From positions 2,356,001 to 2,420,000 of the forward strand of contig JACKID010000001.1 of the NCBI GenBank assembly GCA_020638675.1: a DNA stretch of 64,000 nt, in the 5' to 3' direction. Below, piece after piece: positions 1-8,758 of this stretch. Within the stretch, counting starts at the first letter, position 1. Each line of letters opens with the position of its first letter. Under the pieces are notes generated by a model. That model was not told the origin of the DNA. It worked only from the letters and a program-made list of their open reading frames with translations, and made no database searches. Source of the DNA: Planctomycetota bacterium. GTDB lineage: Bacteria > Planctomycetota > UBA8742 > UBA2392. Made by a program: the position numbers and the translations under genes.

Positions 1-2
1 TG

Positions 3-509
3 GGCCCGACCGAGGACAAGGCCAACTTCATGGGCCCCGTGATCGACAAGAGCGCGCAGGCCAGCATCATGAAGTACATCGCCGTCGGCACCAAGGAGGG
101 CAAGCTGCTGCTGGGCGCGAAGGAAGGCGACAAGAGCGGCTACTTCGTCGAGCCGACCATCTTCGGCGAAGTGAAGCCCGACGCGCGCATTCACTGTGAA
201 GAGATTTTCGGACCGGTGCTCGCTTGCCTGCGCGCCAAAACCTTCCAGGAAGGCCTGGATATCGTAAACAGCACCGAGTACGGGCTGACCGGCGCGGTCT
301 ACAGCCGCAACGCCGAGCACCTGGAGCTTGCGCGCCGCGAATTCCACGTCGGCAATCTGTACCTCAACCGCAAGTGCACCGGCGCGCTGGTAGGCTCACA
401 GCCCTTCGGCGGCTTCAACATGAGCGGTACCGACAGCAAGGCCGGCGGCAAGGAATACATGCTGCTCTTCACCCAGGCCAAGCTGGTGAGCGAAAAGAAC
501 AACTGGTAG
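3..509 (+). CDS. pruA: 1-pyrroline-5-carboxylate dehydrogenase, C-terminal part
   Basis: Partial gene cut by the left edge; about 168 C-terminal residues are present. The product would be an NAD(P)-dependent aldehyde dehydrogenase that oxidises glutamate semialdehyde to glutamate in proline catabolism. The visible stretch contains EEIFGPVLA, the Glu-Phe motif of the cofactor site in aldehyde dehydrogenases, and then PFGGFNMSGTDSKAGG, which is typical of the P5C dehydrogenase branch (GGxxxSGTDxKAGG) rather than generic aldehyde dehydrogenases. The frame is open from base 3 with no start in the window. A strong hairpin follows the stop, so this is probably the last gene of its transcript. Confidence 0.87.
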   Translation, partial: GPTEDKANFMGPVIDKSAQASIMKYIAVGTKEGKLLLGAKEGDKSGYFVEPTIFGEVKPDARIHCEEIFGPVLACLRAKTFQEGLDIVNSTEYGLTGAVYSRNAEHLELARREFHVGNLYLNRKCTGALVGSQPFGGFNMSGTDSKAGGKEYMLLFTQAKLVSEKNNW

Positions 510-530
510 TCGATAGCCGATGGTCAATGG

Positions 531-562
531 CAATCGGGCGGCGCACATGCGCCGCCCGATTG
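531..562. terminator. Intrinsic-type terminator hairpin
   Basis: A perfect 14-bp stem (531-544 with 549-562) encloses an ACAT loop 21 nt after the pruA stop. It sits between convergent genes and could serve both strands. The T-tract is weak. Confidence 0.7.
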
Positions 563-600
563 CATTAGCGTGCTTTGACTCGGCATCAAGAATGGTCGGA

Positions 601-1485
601 CTAGCCTCGGACCAGATAGTCCTGAGCGTGCTCGTCCCAATAGGGCCATAATGCTTCGGTGCGGGCAATCCAGTCCGCCCAAACACCCTCTCCGAGCCAG
701 CTCAGAAGTCGACTTTCGCTTGCACCTGAACCGTACACGTGTCGCAGCGAGTTGACGGCCTGCGCCCTGACTTTGGCCGCTGCGCGACTTCTTATGACCG
801 CGCTACTCTCCTCGTTTTCTCTATCCCATTCGTCTACGAGGTCCTTCCACGCGTCGGACTTGAGAAGCGCCTCGGCAGCATCAACTGGATTGTCTGCAGG
901 CCGAAGTAGAGTTTGGCGAAGTACCGCCGACTTCTCGATGTCGTCGAGATAGCGCTCTGGCATCTCTGCACGTCCGTTGAGCGAAACTCCCATTCCTTCC
1001 GTCACTTCGAACGGGATGCCATCCACGACAGCCAAAGGATAACACGGCCAATTCGAGGCACCCTCTCTGACGACCAAGCCAAAGCAACCGACACTGGGGC
1101 ACCGCATCGGAGCGCCGTCAGGCTCCACAAACAAGAGCCGTGCGACCCAGAAGACCCTTCCGGCATATTCGGCTCGCCCCATGCGATCAGCGCTCTTTGC
1201 ACGTAGATAGGCTCGCAGAAGGCGTATGGTTTCGGGCTTGCCCAGCGGCACCATCGCGTTTACCGCACGAATAAGTGGGACCGGGTCGGAGCAAAACCCT
1301 GGTTTAGGGCAGCTCTCGATCATTTTGAAGTAGTGTTCATCCGGATACGCAACACGGGCAGACTCATGCTGCATCGCCTTCGATTCCATTGCTGCATTGG
1401 GTTCAGTGCCGACTCGTTGCTCCGGTAGGGAACGAGCCGCGCAGCCTGCGAGGACGGGAATCAAAATCCAGAAAAGCCGATGCAT
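601..1485 (-). CDS. Predicted lipoprotein of unknown function (paralogue A)
   Basis: A protein of about 294 residues. The start at 1485 is preferred to upstream in-frame starts because a GGGAGG Shine-Dalgarno lies just before it and it gives a clean lipoprotein signal, MHRLFWILIPVLAGC, with lipobox LAGC. The mature part is soluble-looking and shares clear blocks with the product of the gene just upstream (1573-2442): HYFKMIESCP/EYYFKLIDRCP, NPVPLIRAVNA, LRPADNP and SDAWKD. The two are therefore tandem paralogues, about 87 bp apart and probably cotranscribed. I do not recognise a catalytic family. A surface or periplasmic location is inferred from the lipobox. Confidence 0.75.
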   Translation of the reverse strand: MHRLFWILIPVLAGCAARSLPEQRVGTEPNAAMESKAMQHESARVAYPDEHYFKMIESCPKPGFCSDPVPLIRAVNAMVPLGKPETIRLLRAYLRAKSADRMGRAEYAGRVFWVARLLFVEPDGAPMRCPSVGCFGLVVREGASNWPCYPLAVVDGIPFEVTEGMGVSLNGRAEMPERYLDDIEKSAVLRQTLLRPADNPVDAAEALLKSDAWKDLVDEWDRENEESSAVIRSRAAAKVRAQAVNSLRHVYGSGASESRLLSWLGEGVWADWIARTEALWPYWDEHAQDYLVRG

Positions 1486-1572
1486 CGGCACCTCCCGTGC
1501 CTCAAGGCAAAGTGCAGCATACAAAGACACCTCCGCGACGCTGCGACAAGTTTGTCCGGTGAACACGCTTTG

Positions 1573-2442
1573 CTATTGGGTCGCTACGTACTTCTGGGCT
1601 GCTTCGTCCCACCGCGTGTTTAGCTGGCGTACGCGCTCCAGATGTGCTTCCCAATCATAATCCCGCCCGTACGACTGCTTGGCCCAGAGATCCTCGGCCT
1701 CAGGATAAACCCCTTCCAACGCGTTTAGTACCTGCTGTCGAACCTTGGTCCTGATCCAATCTTCGCTGACAAACCATTTGTGTCCGGGCTCGTCACCTTC
1801 CCAGTCGATGTCTTTCCAAGCGTCAGAATCCAAGAGCTCCTCAACTGCTTTCAGAGGGTTGTCGGCGGGGCGCAAGGCCCGACTCCGCAAGTCGGCGTTT
1901 TCTTCGACGTAGTCCAAGTACCCCTGGGGCGGTTCTGGAGTGCCTGCGAGCATCAGGCCAAAACTCACGTCAAATGGGATATCCCGCATGAGTTGCAGCG
2001 GATAAAGCGGCCAGTTGTCAGATCCCTCTTCGATTTCGAGCATGAAGCTGCCGATCAACGGGCAGCGAGGCGGCTGACGCTTATTTGTTAGGAACGCGAG
2101 CCTCGTCACCCATAAAACTCGACTCGGGTAGTCATCCCAACCCCTCGGGCGCGGGTCCGGCGCCTTCCATTCCACATAGGCTCTCAGAATGCGAAGCACC
2201 CTCCCTTTGCCCAGAGGCAATAGTCCGTTCACGGCGCGCACCAACGGAACGGGGTTATCGACTGAACCCGGGCGCGGACAACGATCAATCAGCTTGAAGT
2301 AGTATTCATCGTCGAACGGCGCGGCACCGACCGCGGCCTCGCTTTGGGGCGCGGGCTCTTCAGCAGGCGGCGCGAACGGCACCGGCGACTTTGACGCACA
2401 GGCACCCAGCGCTAGGAAAAGCACAGCGAGCAACGAACGCAT
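1573..2442 (-). CDS. Predicted lipoprotein of unknown function (paralogue B)
   Basis: About 289 residues beginning MRSLLAVLFLALGACASK, with lipobox LGAC and then a Pro/Ala-rich linker (residues about 20-40). An upstream in-frame start at 2487 is possible but would hide the signal peptide. The start at 2442 lacks a good Shine-Dalgarno, so it rests on the signal sequence. The product is paralogous to that of 601-1485 over its whole mature length; conserved blocks include YYFKLIDRCP, NPVPLVRAVNGLLPLGKG and RALRPADNP. The conserved Cys in RCP/SCP may pair with the Cys of the RCPLIGSF/RCPSVGCF block. Function unknown. Confidence 0.73.
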   Translation of the reverse strand: MRSLLAVLFLALGACASKSPVPFAPPAEEPAPQSEAAVGAAPFDDEYYFKLIDRCPRPGSVDNPVPLVRAVNGLLPLGKGRVLRILRAYVEWKAPDPRPRGWDDYPSRVLWVTRLAFLTNKRQPPRCPLIGSFMLEIEEGSDNWPLYPLQLMRDIPFDVSFGLMLAGTPEPPQGYLDYVEENADLRSRALRPADNPLKAVEELLDSDAWKDIDWEGDEPGHKWFVSEDWIRTKVRQQVLNALEGVYPEAEDLWAKQSYGRDYDWEAHLERVRQLNTRWDEAAQKYVATQ

Positions 2443-2573
2443 GGGCGTTCCGCGCGGGGACCAGGGGTGAGACCGATATCCTAGCATATCGAGTGGCCCT
2501 GTGCGGCGTCATGAAGCTTCGTTTCGCCAGAACGACGTTTTGCTATGGTGCTCGCGAACTTGTGGAGGCTGCT

Positions 2574-4505
2574 ATGGAACCGCCGAAACCGGAGATTTCG
2601 AAGCTTGCGAAGGTGAAGTCGCTGGAGGAATACCAGCGCCTGTACCATGAATCGCTCGAGAACCCCGAAGCGTTCTGGTCGCGGCAGGCCGAGCGTTTGT
2701 CCTGGTTCCACAAACCCGACAACGTCTATGACTTTGACTTCGACACCGTGGACGTCTCCTGGTTTGCGGGCGGCAAACTGAACGCGGCCTTCAACTGTGT
2801 GGACCGGCACCTTGACCAACGCGGCGACAAGACCGCCATCATTTGGGCCAAGGATGAGCCCGGCGAATACCAGCACATCACGTACCGCGACCTCAAGCAC
2901 GAAGTCGCCCGGGTCGCCAACGTGCTCAAGGCGCACGGCGTGAAGAAGGGCGACCGCGTCTGCATCTACCTGCCGATGATCCCCGAGCTTGCATACACCA
3001 TGCTCGCCTGCGCGCGCATCGGCGCGGTACACAGCATCGTCTTCGCGGGGTTTAGCGCCGACAGCCTGCGCGACCGCATCGTCGACGCCCACTGCAAAGT
3101 CCTGATCACCGCCAACGAAGGTTTAAGAGGCGGGCGCACGATCCCGCTGAAGAAGACCTCTGACAAAGCCTGCGCCGGGCTCGACATGGTCACCACCATG
3201 CTCGTCGTCAAGCGCACCGACAGCGAAACCGACATGAAGTCCGGGCGCGACTTCTGGATGCACGAAGAGACTGCCAAACAACGCAGCACCTGCCCGGCCG
3301 AGTGGATGGATGCCGAGGACCCGCTGTTCATCCTCTACACCAGCGGCAGCACGGGCAAACCCAAGGGCGTGCTGCACACCACCGGCGGCTACATGACCTA
3401 CGCCAGCATGACGCACGAGTACGTCTTCGACCTGCGCGAGGACGACGTTTATTGCTGTGCGGCCGACATCGGCTGGGTGACCGGGCACAGCTACATCATC
3501 TACGGCCCGCTGGCCAACGGCGCGACGACCGTGATGTTCGAGAGTACGCCGCTCTACCCGGATGCCGGACGCTACTGGCAGATGGTGGACGACCTCAAGA
3601 TCAACATCTTCTACACGGCGCCGACGGCCATCCGCGCGCTGATCGCTCAAGGCGACGCGCACGTGACCAAGCACAAGCGCACGTCGCTGCGGATCCTTGG
3701 GTCAGTCGGCGAGCCGATCAATCCGGAAGTGTGGCAGTGGTATCACGACGTCGTCGGCGACAAGAAATGCGCCGTGGTGGACACCTGGTGGCAGACGGAA
3801 ACTGGCGGCATCCTGATCACGCCGCTTCCCGGCGCGACGCCCTGCAAGCCCGGCAGCGCGACGTTTCCGTTTTTCGGCGTCGAGCCGGTACTGGTGGACG
3901 ACGCAGGCAAGCTTCTCGAAGGCAACGGCGTGCGCGGCAACTTGTGCCTGAAACGCTCGTGGCCCGGCCAGGCGCGCACGATCTACGGCGACCACGCGCG
4001 TTTTAAACAGACCTACTTCAGCACCTATCCCGGGCTGTACTTCACGGGCGACGGCTGCCGTCGCGACGAGGACGGCTACTACTGGATCACCGGGCGCGTG
4101 GACGACGTGCTGAACGTTTCCGGCCACCGTCTCGGCACGGCCGAAGTCGAGAGCGCGCTGGTGGAACACGATGCCGTGGCCGAGGCCGCCGTGGTGGGCT
4201 GCCCGCACGACATCAAAGGCACTGGCATTTACGCATACTGCTACCTGACACCCGAGGCAAAACCGGGCGCAGAGCTGATCGGCGAGCTGAAGGAAAAGGT
4301 CCGCGAAGTCATCGGGCCGATCGCGACGCCGGATCACATCCAGTTCGTGCCGGGCCTGCCCAAGACACGCAGCGGAAAAATCATGCGCCGCATCCTGCGC
4401 AAGATCGCCGAAGGCGAGTACGCGGCACTGGGTGACATCACCACACTCGCCGACCCCAGCGTGGTCGAGAAGATCGTCGAGGGCCACAAGGCACTCGCGA
4501 AGTAG
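2574..4505 (+). CDS. acs: Acetyl-CoA synthetase (AMP-forming)
   Basis: A 643-residue ANL-superfamily enzyme that activates acetate to acetyl-CoA through acetyl-AMP; length matches family members of about 650 residues. Motifs in order: acetyl-CoA synthetase N-terminal domain with SWFAGGKLNAAFNCVDRH, the P-loop YTSGSTGKPKG (about 255-265), DTWWQTETGG (A5), YFTGDGCRRDEDGYYWITGR (A7/A8) and PKTRSGKIMRR near the C-terminus. In that last motif the acetylatable catalytic lysine is K602. GGAGG at 2564-2568 sits 5 nt before the ATG and overrides a longer open frame. The gene is divergent from the lipoprotein pair and monocistronic in appearance. Confidence 0.95.
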   Translation: MEPPKPEISKLAKVKSLEEYQRLYHESLENPEAFWSRQAERLSWFHKPDNVYDFDFDTVDVSWFAGGKLNAAFNCVDRHLDQRGDKTAIIWAKDEPGEYQHITYRDLKHEVARVANVLKAHGVKKGDRVCIYLPMIPELAYTMLACARIGAVHSIVFAGFSADSLRDRIVDAHCKVLITANEGLRGGRTIPLKKTSDKACAGLDMVTTMLVVKRTDSETDMKSGRDFWMHEETAKQRSTCPAEWMDAEDPLFILYTSGSTGKPKGVLHTTGGYMTYASMTHEYVFDLREDDVYCCAADIGWVTGHSYIIYGPLANGATTVMFESTPLYPDAGRYWQMVDDLKINIFYTAPTAIRALIAQGDAHVTKHKRTSLRILGSVGEPINPEVWQWYHDVVGDKKCAVVDTWWQTETGGILITPLPGATPCKPGSATFPFFGVEPVLVDDAGKLLEGNGVRGNLCLKRSWPGQARTIYGDHARFKQTYFSTYPGLYFTGDGCRRDEDGYYWITGRVDDVLNVSGHRLGTAEVESALVEHDAVAEAAVVGCPHDIKGTGIYAYCYLTPEAKPGAELIGELKEKVREVIGPIATPDHIQFVPGLPKTRSGKIMRRILRKIAEGEYAALGDITTLADPSVVEKIVEGHKALAK

Positions 4506-4648
4506 CCTGTGCGCATCTGCGACGCGCGCACTTCCATCGCCGTCGCTCAAAGGCGATTGCTTTCGCGACTACTCTGCGTTGCGCCGTGATGTCATCTTTT
4601 GTCGCAACACCCCGGCACGCCCGCCCCTGGGCCACCGAAAGCACCCAC

Positions 4649-5851
4649 ATGCGTTTCACCATCGCAGCCATGCTGCTCGCCGGCATCTCCGGTCTCGTGT
4701 TCTCGCAAGCCAAGTCTGACGTCAGCACCCGCGCAGACGCCGCGTTCAAGCTGACCGACCAGAACGGCAACGGCAAGATCGAATGGGAAGAGGCCATCCA
4801 GACCCGGCACGATTACGAGAACCTGCTCGCCCTCAGCGCCGACGCGGAAGATCCCGAGGCCGCGCGTCAGCAGGTGGAGCTGGACTACGAGCACGTACTC
4901 GAGCTGGCCCACTTCCTGCTCGCCGATGGCAATCACGACCTCGTCGTAACCAAGCCGGAGCTGCGCAAGTTCCTGAAACTTGTCGACAAGGAGAAGGTGC
5001 CTGAGCTTGAGCTCTGGCATCACGAGCAACTTGCCCGCCTGTGGGTCGACGAATCCTGGGACGACCTGCTGGACCTGATGGACGGTGACGCCGACGGGCT
5101 GATCTCATTTATCGAGCTGGTGAAACACTACCCGACCAAGTTCGACCCCGAACACGCCCAGAAGGCCGACAACAACGACGACAACAAGTTCGACAAGTCA
5201 GAGTACGCATCCTTCAAGGCGCTGGAGAGGTTGTCCGGCGTCCTCGTCGATGAGCTCGAAAACAGTATCGGTGTAGCCGGCGGCGCCAGCGAGGAAGCCG
5301 GAAGCGACGAAGACGATGAGCCGGAAGCCGGCGAGAGCAAATCCGACGACGCGCGCAAAAACGAATCCCGCAAAACCGAGTCGGCCGAGACCGTCGGCCA
5401 GCTCAAACCCGGTTCCACTTGGCAGGTCCGCTACGACGACAGCAGATCCAACAAGTATGAATGGTACCGCGTCACCATGCTCGACGGCGAGTGGGCCGAG
5501 GGCTGCCAAGGCAAGGTCGAAGGCTTCTACTACAAGTTGCAGCACCGCTCATTCGAGAACGACGGTGACGCGGACTGGACGTCTTCCAGCGCAGGCGGTG
5601 GCGAAACCTCAGCATCCAAGGCTGCTTACTGGCCGCGCGACAGCAAGAAGACCGAACTCATCGAAGTTGCTGCCGGCGAATTCCGCTGCCTGAAGTGGAC
5701 GCGCTACAAGCGGGACCGCAAGTCCGGCAAACTGACCACCGAAGTAGAAAGCGTACGCTACTTCATGGAGAGAAGCGGTGTTCCCATCCTGGTGAAGGAA
5801 GTATCGCCCGACGGCGAAACACTCGCAGAACTCATGAAGTTCAACCCATAG
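4649..5851 (+). CDS. Exported EF-hand calcium-binding protein
   Basis: About 400 residues with an N-terminal signal peptide, MRFTIAAMLLAGISGLVFSQA. Calcium-binding EF-hand loops are visible: DQNGNGKIEWEE near the mature N-terminus, a degenerate loop around DGNHDLVVTKPEL, DGDADGLISFIEL, and DNNDDNKFDKSEY. A Glu/Asp/Ser/Lys-rich low-complexity linker follows, then a C-terminal domain of about 130 residues rich in Trp and Tyr (WQVRYDDSRSNKYEWYRV) that I do not recognise. The ATG at 4649 was chosen for the signal peptide; its Shine-Dalgarno is poor. An envelope calcium-dependent structural or sensing role is inference only. Confidence 0.78.
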   Translation: MRFTIAAMLLAGISGLVFSQAKSDVSTRADAAFKLTDQNGNGKIEWEEAIQTRHDYENLLALSADAEDPEAARQQVELDYEHVLELAHFLLADGNHDLVVTKPELRKFLKLVDKEKVPELELWHHEQLARLWVDESWDDLLDLMDGDADGLISFIELVKHYPTKFDPEHAQKADNNDDNKFDKSEYASFKALERLSGVLVDELENSIGVAGGASEEAGSDEDDEPEAGESKSDDARKNESRKTESAETVGQLKPGSTWQVRYDDSRSNKYEWYRVTMLDGEWAEGCQGKVEGFYYKLQHRSFENDGDADWTSSSAGGGETSASKAAYWPRDSKKTELIEVAAGEFRCLKWTRYKRDRKSGKLTTEVESVRYFMERSGVPILVKEVSPDGETLAELMKFNP

Positions 5852-5958
5852 GGAACAACGGCGCGTGCAGCGCACTGAGAGACAATACCGGTGCCAGTCT
5901 CATGATTGACTCCCGACGGCCGTTGGCGTAAAGACGCCGTACACCGTGGAGACAAGCC

Positions 5959-7542
5959 ATGAAGCGAATCATTGCGCTGCACGCCGTCTTCGTTTCGTTG
6001 CTGCTGCTATTCGTTGCGTGTGGGCAGTCCGCACCGCCGTCACCGCCCAAGCAAGCCAAGGCGCCTCCCAAAGAGCAGCAACGCGAAGACACGAGCGCCG
6101 CGGACGCCGAACGACAAAGCCGATTCGAAGCCCAGAACGCCATTGACCGCGCCAAGACCGAAGAGGAAGCGATAGAAGGTCGAGGTCTCTACACGGGCAC
6201 ACAGAGTTCAGGCCTTCTAGACGAGACCTTGCAGAGGAAGCTCACGCAGCTCGATCACCTCGCCTACCTGAAGGTCGTCGATGCAATTCAGCAAACCAAG
6301 ACACCGCCTGAGGCACGAACACAGGCGAAAGGCTACACAGGCGAGCCACACAAGGACGATCTCGCGGCCGAGCTGAAGGCGCACATCGCACGCCTGCTCA
6401 AGAACGATCCTTCCTTGAAGGACACGGCAGGTGGATCGAGCGCACCGTCCGGACCCAGCAACAACCTCGCGCAACTGTTCGACGGCTGCGAGACGGAGAG
6501 CGATGCCGACGCCAGAGTGAAGGCCTACAAGGGCGATGCCAGCCAAGACCAGTTGCTGGCCGCCATGGAAGTCTGGCGCTGGCGCTCGCCAAACGTTGTC
6601 GATCAGGCCAGCATCAACTTACGCTTTCAATTTGGATCGAAGTACTTGCGCTTCAGTGATGGCCGAATCGCCTTGCAGATGGATCAGACCACGTTCAGCA
6701 CGTTTCTGCCGGATGGAACCAAGCAGATCACGGCGACTTCCGCCAAGAACTTCTTCAACTTCCCCATCGGGATCTCACCCGATGAGAAGTACCTGTACAC
6801 CGCCGGTGGCGACTCCGGAATGATTCAGAAATGGGATGCTCAAACAGGCGAGTTGGTACTGGCGTTCGGTTCCGTAAAGACGCCGTACTACGTCGGGCCG
6901 AACTCGGCGATCCTTCCGGATGGAAGCAGAGTCGTAAGTTGCTCAAACAAGGGACACATCACGCTTTGGGATGCCGAAAACGGTGCATTCATTCGACATA
7001 TTGCCACTATCCCACGTTTGGAAGCCGTTCGATTCAGCGCGGACAGCAAACTGCTGATCGCAGCAAGCCAGGACGCAATACGCACGTACGAAGTGGACAC
7101 GGCCAAGAAGCTCCACGAGTTCACCATCGATCACGCGACCTTTCGACAGTTCGATGTATCTCCCGACGGAAAGAAAATGGCTTTCCGTGGCGTTCTACCG
7201 GGCGAACCGACACCCGCGGGCCCTCCCGGACCCCCACAGGAGTCGGTTGTCATTGCCGACGCTGAGACCGGTAACGAACTCGGCAGGGTGCCGGTAGATT
7301 CCTCCGTCGTTTCCGTTCACTGGCTCGAATCGGAGAGGAACGTCCTCGTCAGCCTTTACCAGCACCTCGTGCTCATCGATGCGGAGAGCATGGGAATCGT
7401 TCACTCACATGACATCACAACACAGCCCGAAGGCTCGTTTATGTCGCGCGACCGCAAGACGCTAACCCAGTTCATCGGGCAAGTGACGAAGGACGGCAAG
7501 CTGGTCCTGCCGAACTTTCTCACCTACGGGCGCAACCCGTAG
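5959..7542 (+). CDS. Lipoprotein with a C-terminal WD40/YVTN-like beta-propeller
   Basis: A 527-residue protein starting MKRIIALHAVFVSLLLLFVACGQ, with lipobox FVAC and a Pro/Lys-rich linker. An Ala/Glu-rich helical section follows (about 40-215). The C-terminal 300 residues carry repeats of the kind SPDEKYLYTAGGDSGMIQKWD, SRVVSCSNKGHITLWD, SADSKLLIAASQD and SPDGKKMAFRG, which is the D-W repeat pattern of a bacterial propeller. Such domains usually bind partners rather than catalyse. A GGAG Shine-Dalgarno precedes the ATG. No functional partner is apparent among the neighbours. Confidence 0.75.
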   Translation: MKRIIALHAVFVSLLLLFVACGQSAPPSPPKQAKAPPKEQQREDTSAADAERQSRFEAQNAIDRAKTEEEAIEGRGLYTGTQSSGLLDETLQRKLTQLDHLAYLKVVDAIQQTKTPPEARTQAKGYTGEPHKDDLAAELKAHIARLLKNDPSLKDTAGGSSAPSGPSNNLAQLFDGCETESDADARVKAYKGDASQDQLLAAMEVWRWRSPNVVDQASINLRFQFGSKYLRFSDGRIALQMDQTTFSTFLPDGTKQITATSAKNFFNFPIGISPDEKYLYTAGGDSGMIQKWDAQTGELVLAFGSVKTPYYVGPNSAILPDGSRVVSCSNKGHITLWDAENGAFIRHIATIPRLEAVRFSADSKLLIAASQDAIRTYEVDTAKKLHEFTIDHATFRQFDVSPDGKKMAFRGVLPGEPTPAGPPGPPQESVVIADAETGNELGRVPVDSSVVSVHWLESERNVLVSLYQHLVLIDAESMGIVHSHDITTQPEGSFMSRDRKTLTQFIGQVTKDGKLVLPNFLTYGRNP

Positions 7543-7592
7543 CGCGAAATCGCGCTGTGCCGTGCGATGAATCCCGACGCTAGACTGCGCAC

Positions 7593-8201
7593 GTGAACAC
7601 GCCAGCCTCAGACGCACCCGAGCCGATTTTCTCCCTGCCGAACTTGCTCACGCTGGCGCGGTTGCCCATGGCCGTTGCAGCGTGGTTTGTTGCGCGCTGG
7701 CCGTGGGCGCTGGCGTTGCTGATGATCGCGGCCGCAGCTTCCGACATGGCGGATGGTTGGTTTGCTCGGCGCATGCGCGAGCGACGCCGGGCGCGAGGCT
7801 TGCCTACGCGCGGGCTCGGTGAAAGAGGCGGGCGCGGCGCATGGCTTGACCCCGCTTGCGACAAGGCGTTCGTGCTGTCGGTGATCGGCGCGGTGTGGTG
7901 GTTCTATTTGCCGCCGTGGTGGCTGCTGCTGATGATTGGCGCCCGGGAAGTCTTGTTGCTGCCATTGATGTTGGCGTATCGCGCGGTTCCGGCCTTGCCG
8001 GGCCGAGGCCACGTCGACCTGCGTGCCGGCTTCGCGGGCAAGCTCGCGACGGTGACGCAGTTTGCCGCGCTGTGGTCGATCCTGCTGCGCAGCGGAATGC
8101 AACTCGCATTCGCGCTGGCAGCCTGCGTAATCGGCGTGCTTGCGGTTGCGGATTACGTGCGGCGCGCTGCGGTGAGCGCTCGGGAAACTACGGCCAGCTG
8201 A
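7593..8201 (+). CDS. CDP-alcohol phosphatidyltransferase family membrane protein
   Basis: A 202-residue multi-spanning membrane protein starting at a GTG. The signature of the family (DxxDGxxARx8Gx3Dx3D) is present as SDMADGWFARR then GAWLDPACD. The Arg-to-Gly spacer is enlarged to about 22 residues by a basic insertion (RERRRARGLPTRGLGERG) instead of the usual 8 or 9. The enzyme should transfer a phosphoalcohol from a CDP-alcohol to an acceptor alcohol in phospholipid synthesis at the inner membrane; PgsA-like and other substrates cannot be told apart here. Its 3' end overlaps the convergent pilin gene by 14 bp. Confidence 0.8.
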   Translation: MNTPASDAPEPIFSLPNLLTLARLPMAVAAWFVARWPWALALLMIAAAASDMADGWFARRMRERRRARGLPTRGLGERGGRGAWLDPACDKAFVLSVIGAVWWFYLPPWWLLLMIGAREVLLLPLMLAYRAVPALPGRGHVDLRAGFAGKLATVTQFAALWSILLRSGMQLAFALAACVIGVLAVADYVRRAAVSARETTAS

Positions 8202-8577
8202 AGGCGGCCGTGCCGGACTCCCACGTGAAATCCATGCGCCCCTGGCCATCGGCGGCAACGTTCGTCTGCACCGACGCGTCCATTCCTGCAACGGTTGAGG
8301 ATGCGCTGAACGACGCGACGGAGTAGTACTGGCCGCTGAAGGCGCCGTTGGCAGCCTGCACACCGAAGGCCGTCGCGACGTCTGACGTGTTGCCGGTCTT
8401 AGCGTACTCGGCGCGACAGAAATCTCGCGCGGCGCCCATCATCTGCTCGCCCTCGGCGCGACGGGCGTCGCGCGTGCTGTTGGTTACGAGTGGAATCGCG
8501 GCAAGCGCAAGAATGCCCACGATCACGACAACGATCAGCAGTTCAATCAGCGTGAAGCCGCGCTTCGCCGTTCGCAT
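8188..8577 (-). CDS. Type IV pilin / pseudopilin-like protein
   Basis: A 129-residue prepilin with the class III leader MRTAKRG, then FTLIELLIVVVIVGILALAA. The PilD cleavage point is G/F and Glu5 is present. The start at 8577 is set by GAGGAAG just upstream and by the short leader. The C-terminal domain is small, Ala/Ser-rich and has one Cys. No pilus assembly or secretion genes lie nearby, so the protein must use machinery encoded elsewhere. A sigma70-like promoter and two overlapping palindromes lie directly upstream. It could be a major pilin, minor pilin or type II secretion pseudopilin. Confidence 0.85.
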   Translation of the reverse strand: MRTAKRGFTLIELLIVVVIVGILALAAIPLVTNSTRDARRAEGEQMMGAARDFCRAEYAKTGNTSDVATAFGVQAANGAFSGQYYSVASFSASSTVAGMDASVQTNVAADGQGRMDFTWESGTAAFSWP

Positions 8578-8609
8578 ACTTCTTCCTCTGCCCGGTACAT
8601 TCTGGGTGC

Positions 8610-8636
8610 ACGTTTGTGACACAAACGTGACGTTTG
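8610..8636 (-). promoter_or_regulatory. Two mutually exclusive palindromes in the pilin leader
   Basis: A perfect 9-1-9 palindrome (8610-8628, arms ACGTTTGTG/CACAAACGT) overlaps a second palindrome (8622-8636, CAAACG-TGA-CGTTTG). They lie just downstream of the predicted pilin promoter, between its -10 box and the start codon. They could be a repressor operator or a switching leader hairpin. Confidence 0.45.
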
Positions 8637-8647
8637 CTTATCACATA

Positions 8648-8676
8648 ATTACAACAACGGTGGGCGATGTAGTCAA
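8648..8676 (-). promoter_or_regulatory. Sigma70-type promoter of the pilin gene
   Basis: Read on the minus strand, a -35 TTGACT (8671-8676) and a -10 TGTAAT (8648-8653) are separated by exactly 17 bp. Transcription would start near 8641, about 65 nt before the pilin ATG. The local AT-rich stretch is conspicuous in this GC-rich sequence. Confidence 0.6.
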
Positions 8677-8758
8677 TAGTGCCCGATTGTCGATTCGCTG
8701 ATCCGGCCGCCTGCAACAGATGTCGCATCGGTACCTGGCCGGGCGCGCCTGTTGTGAC

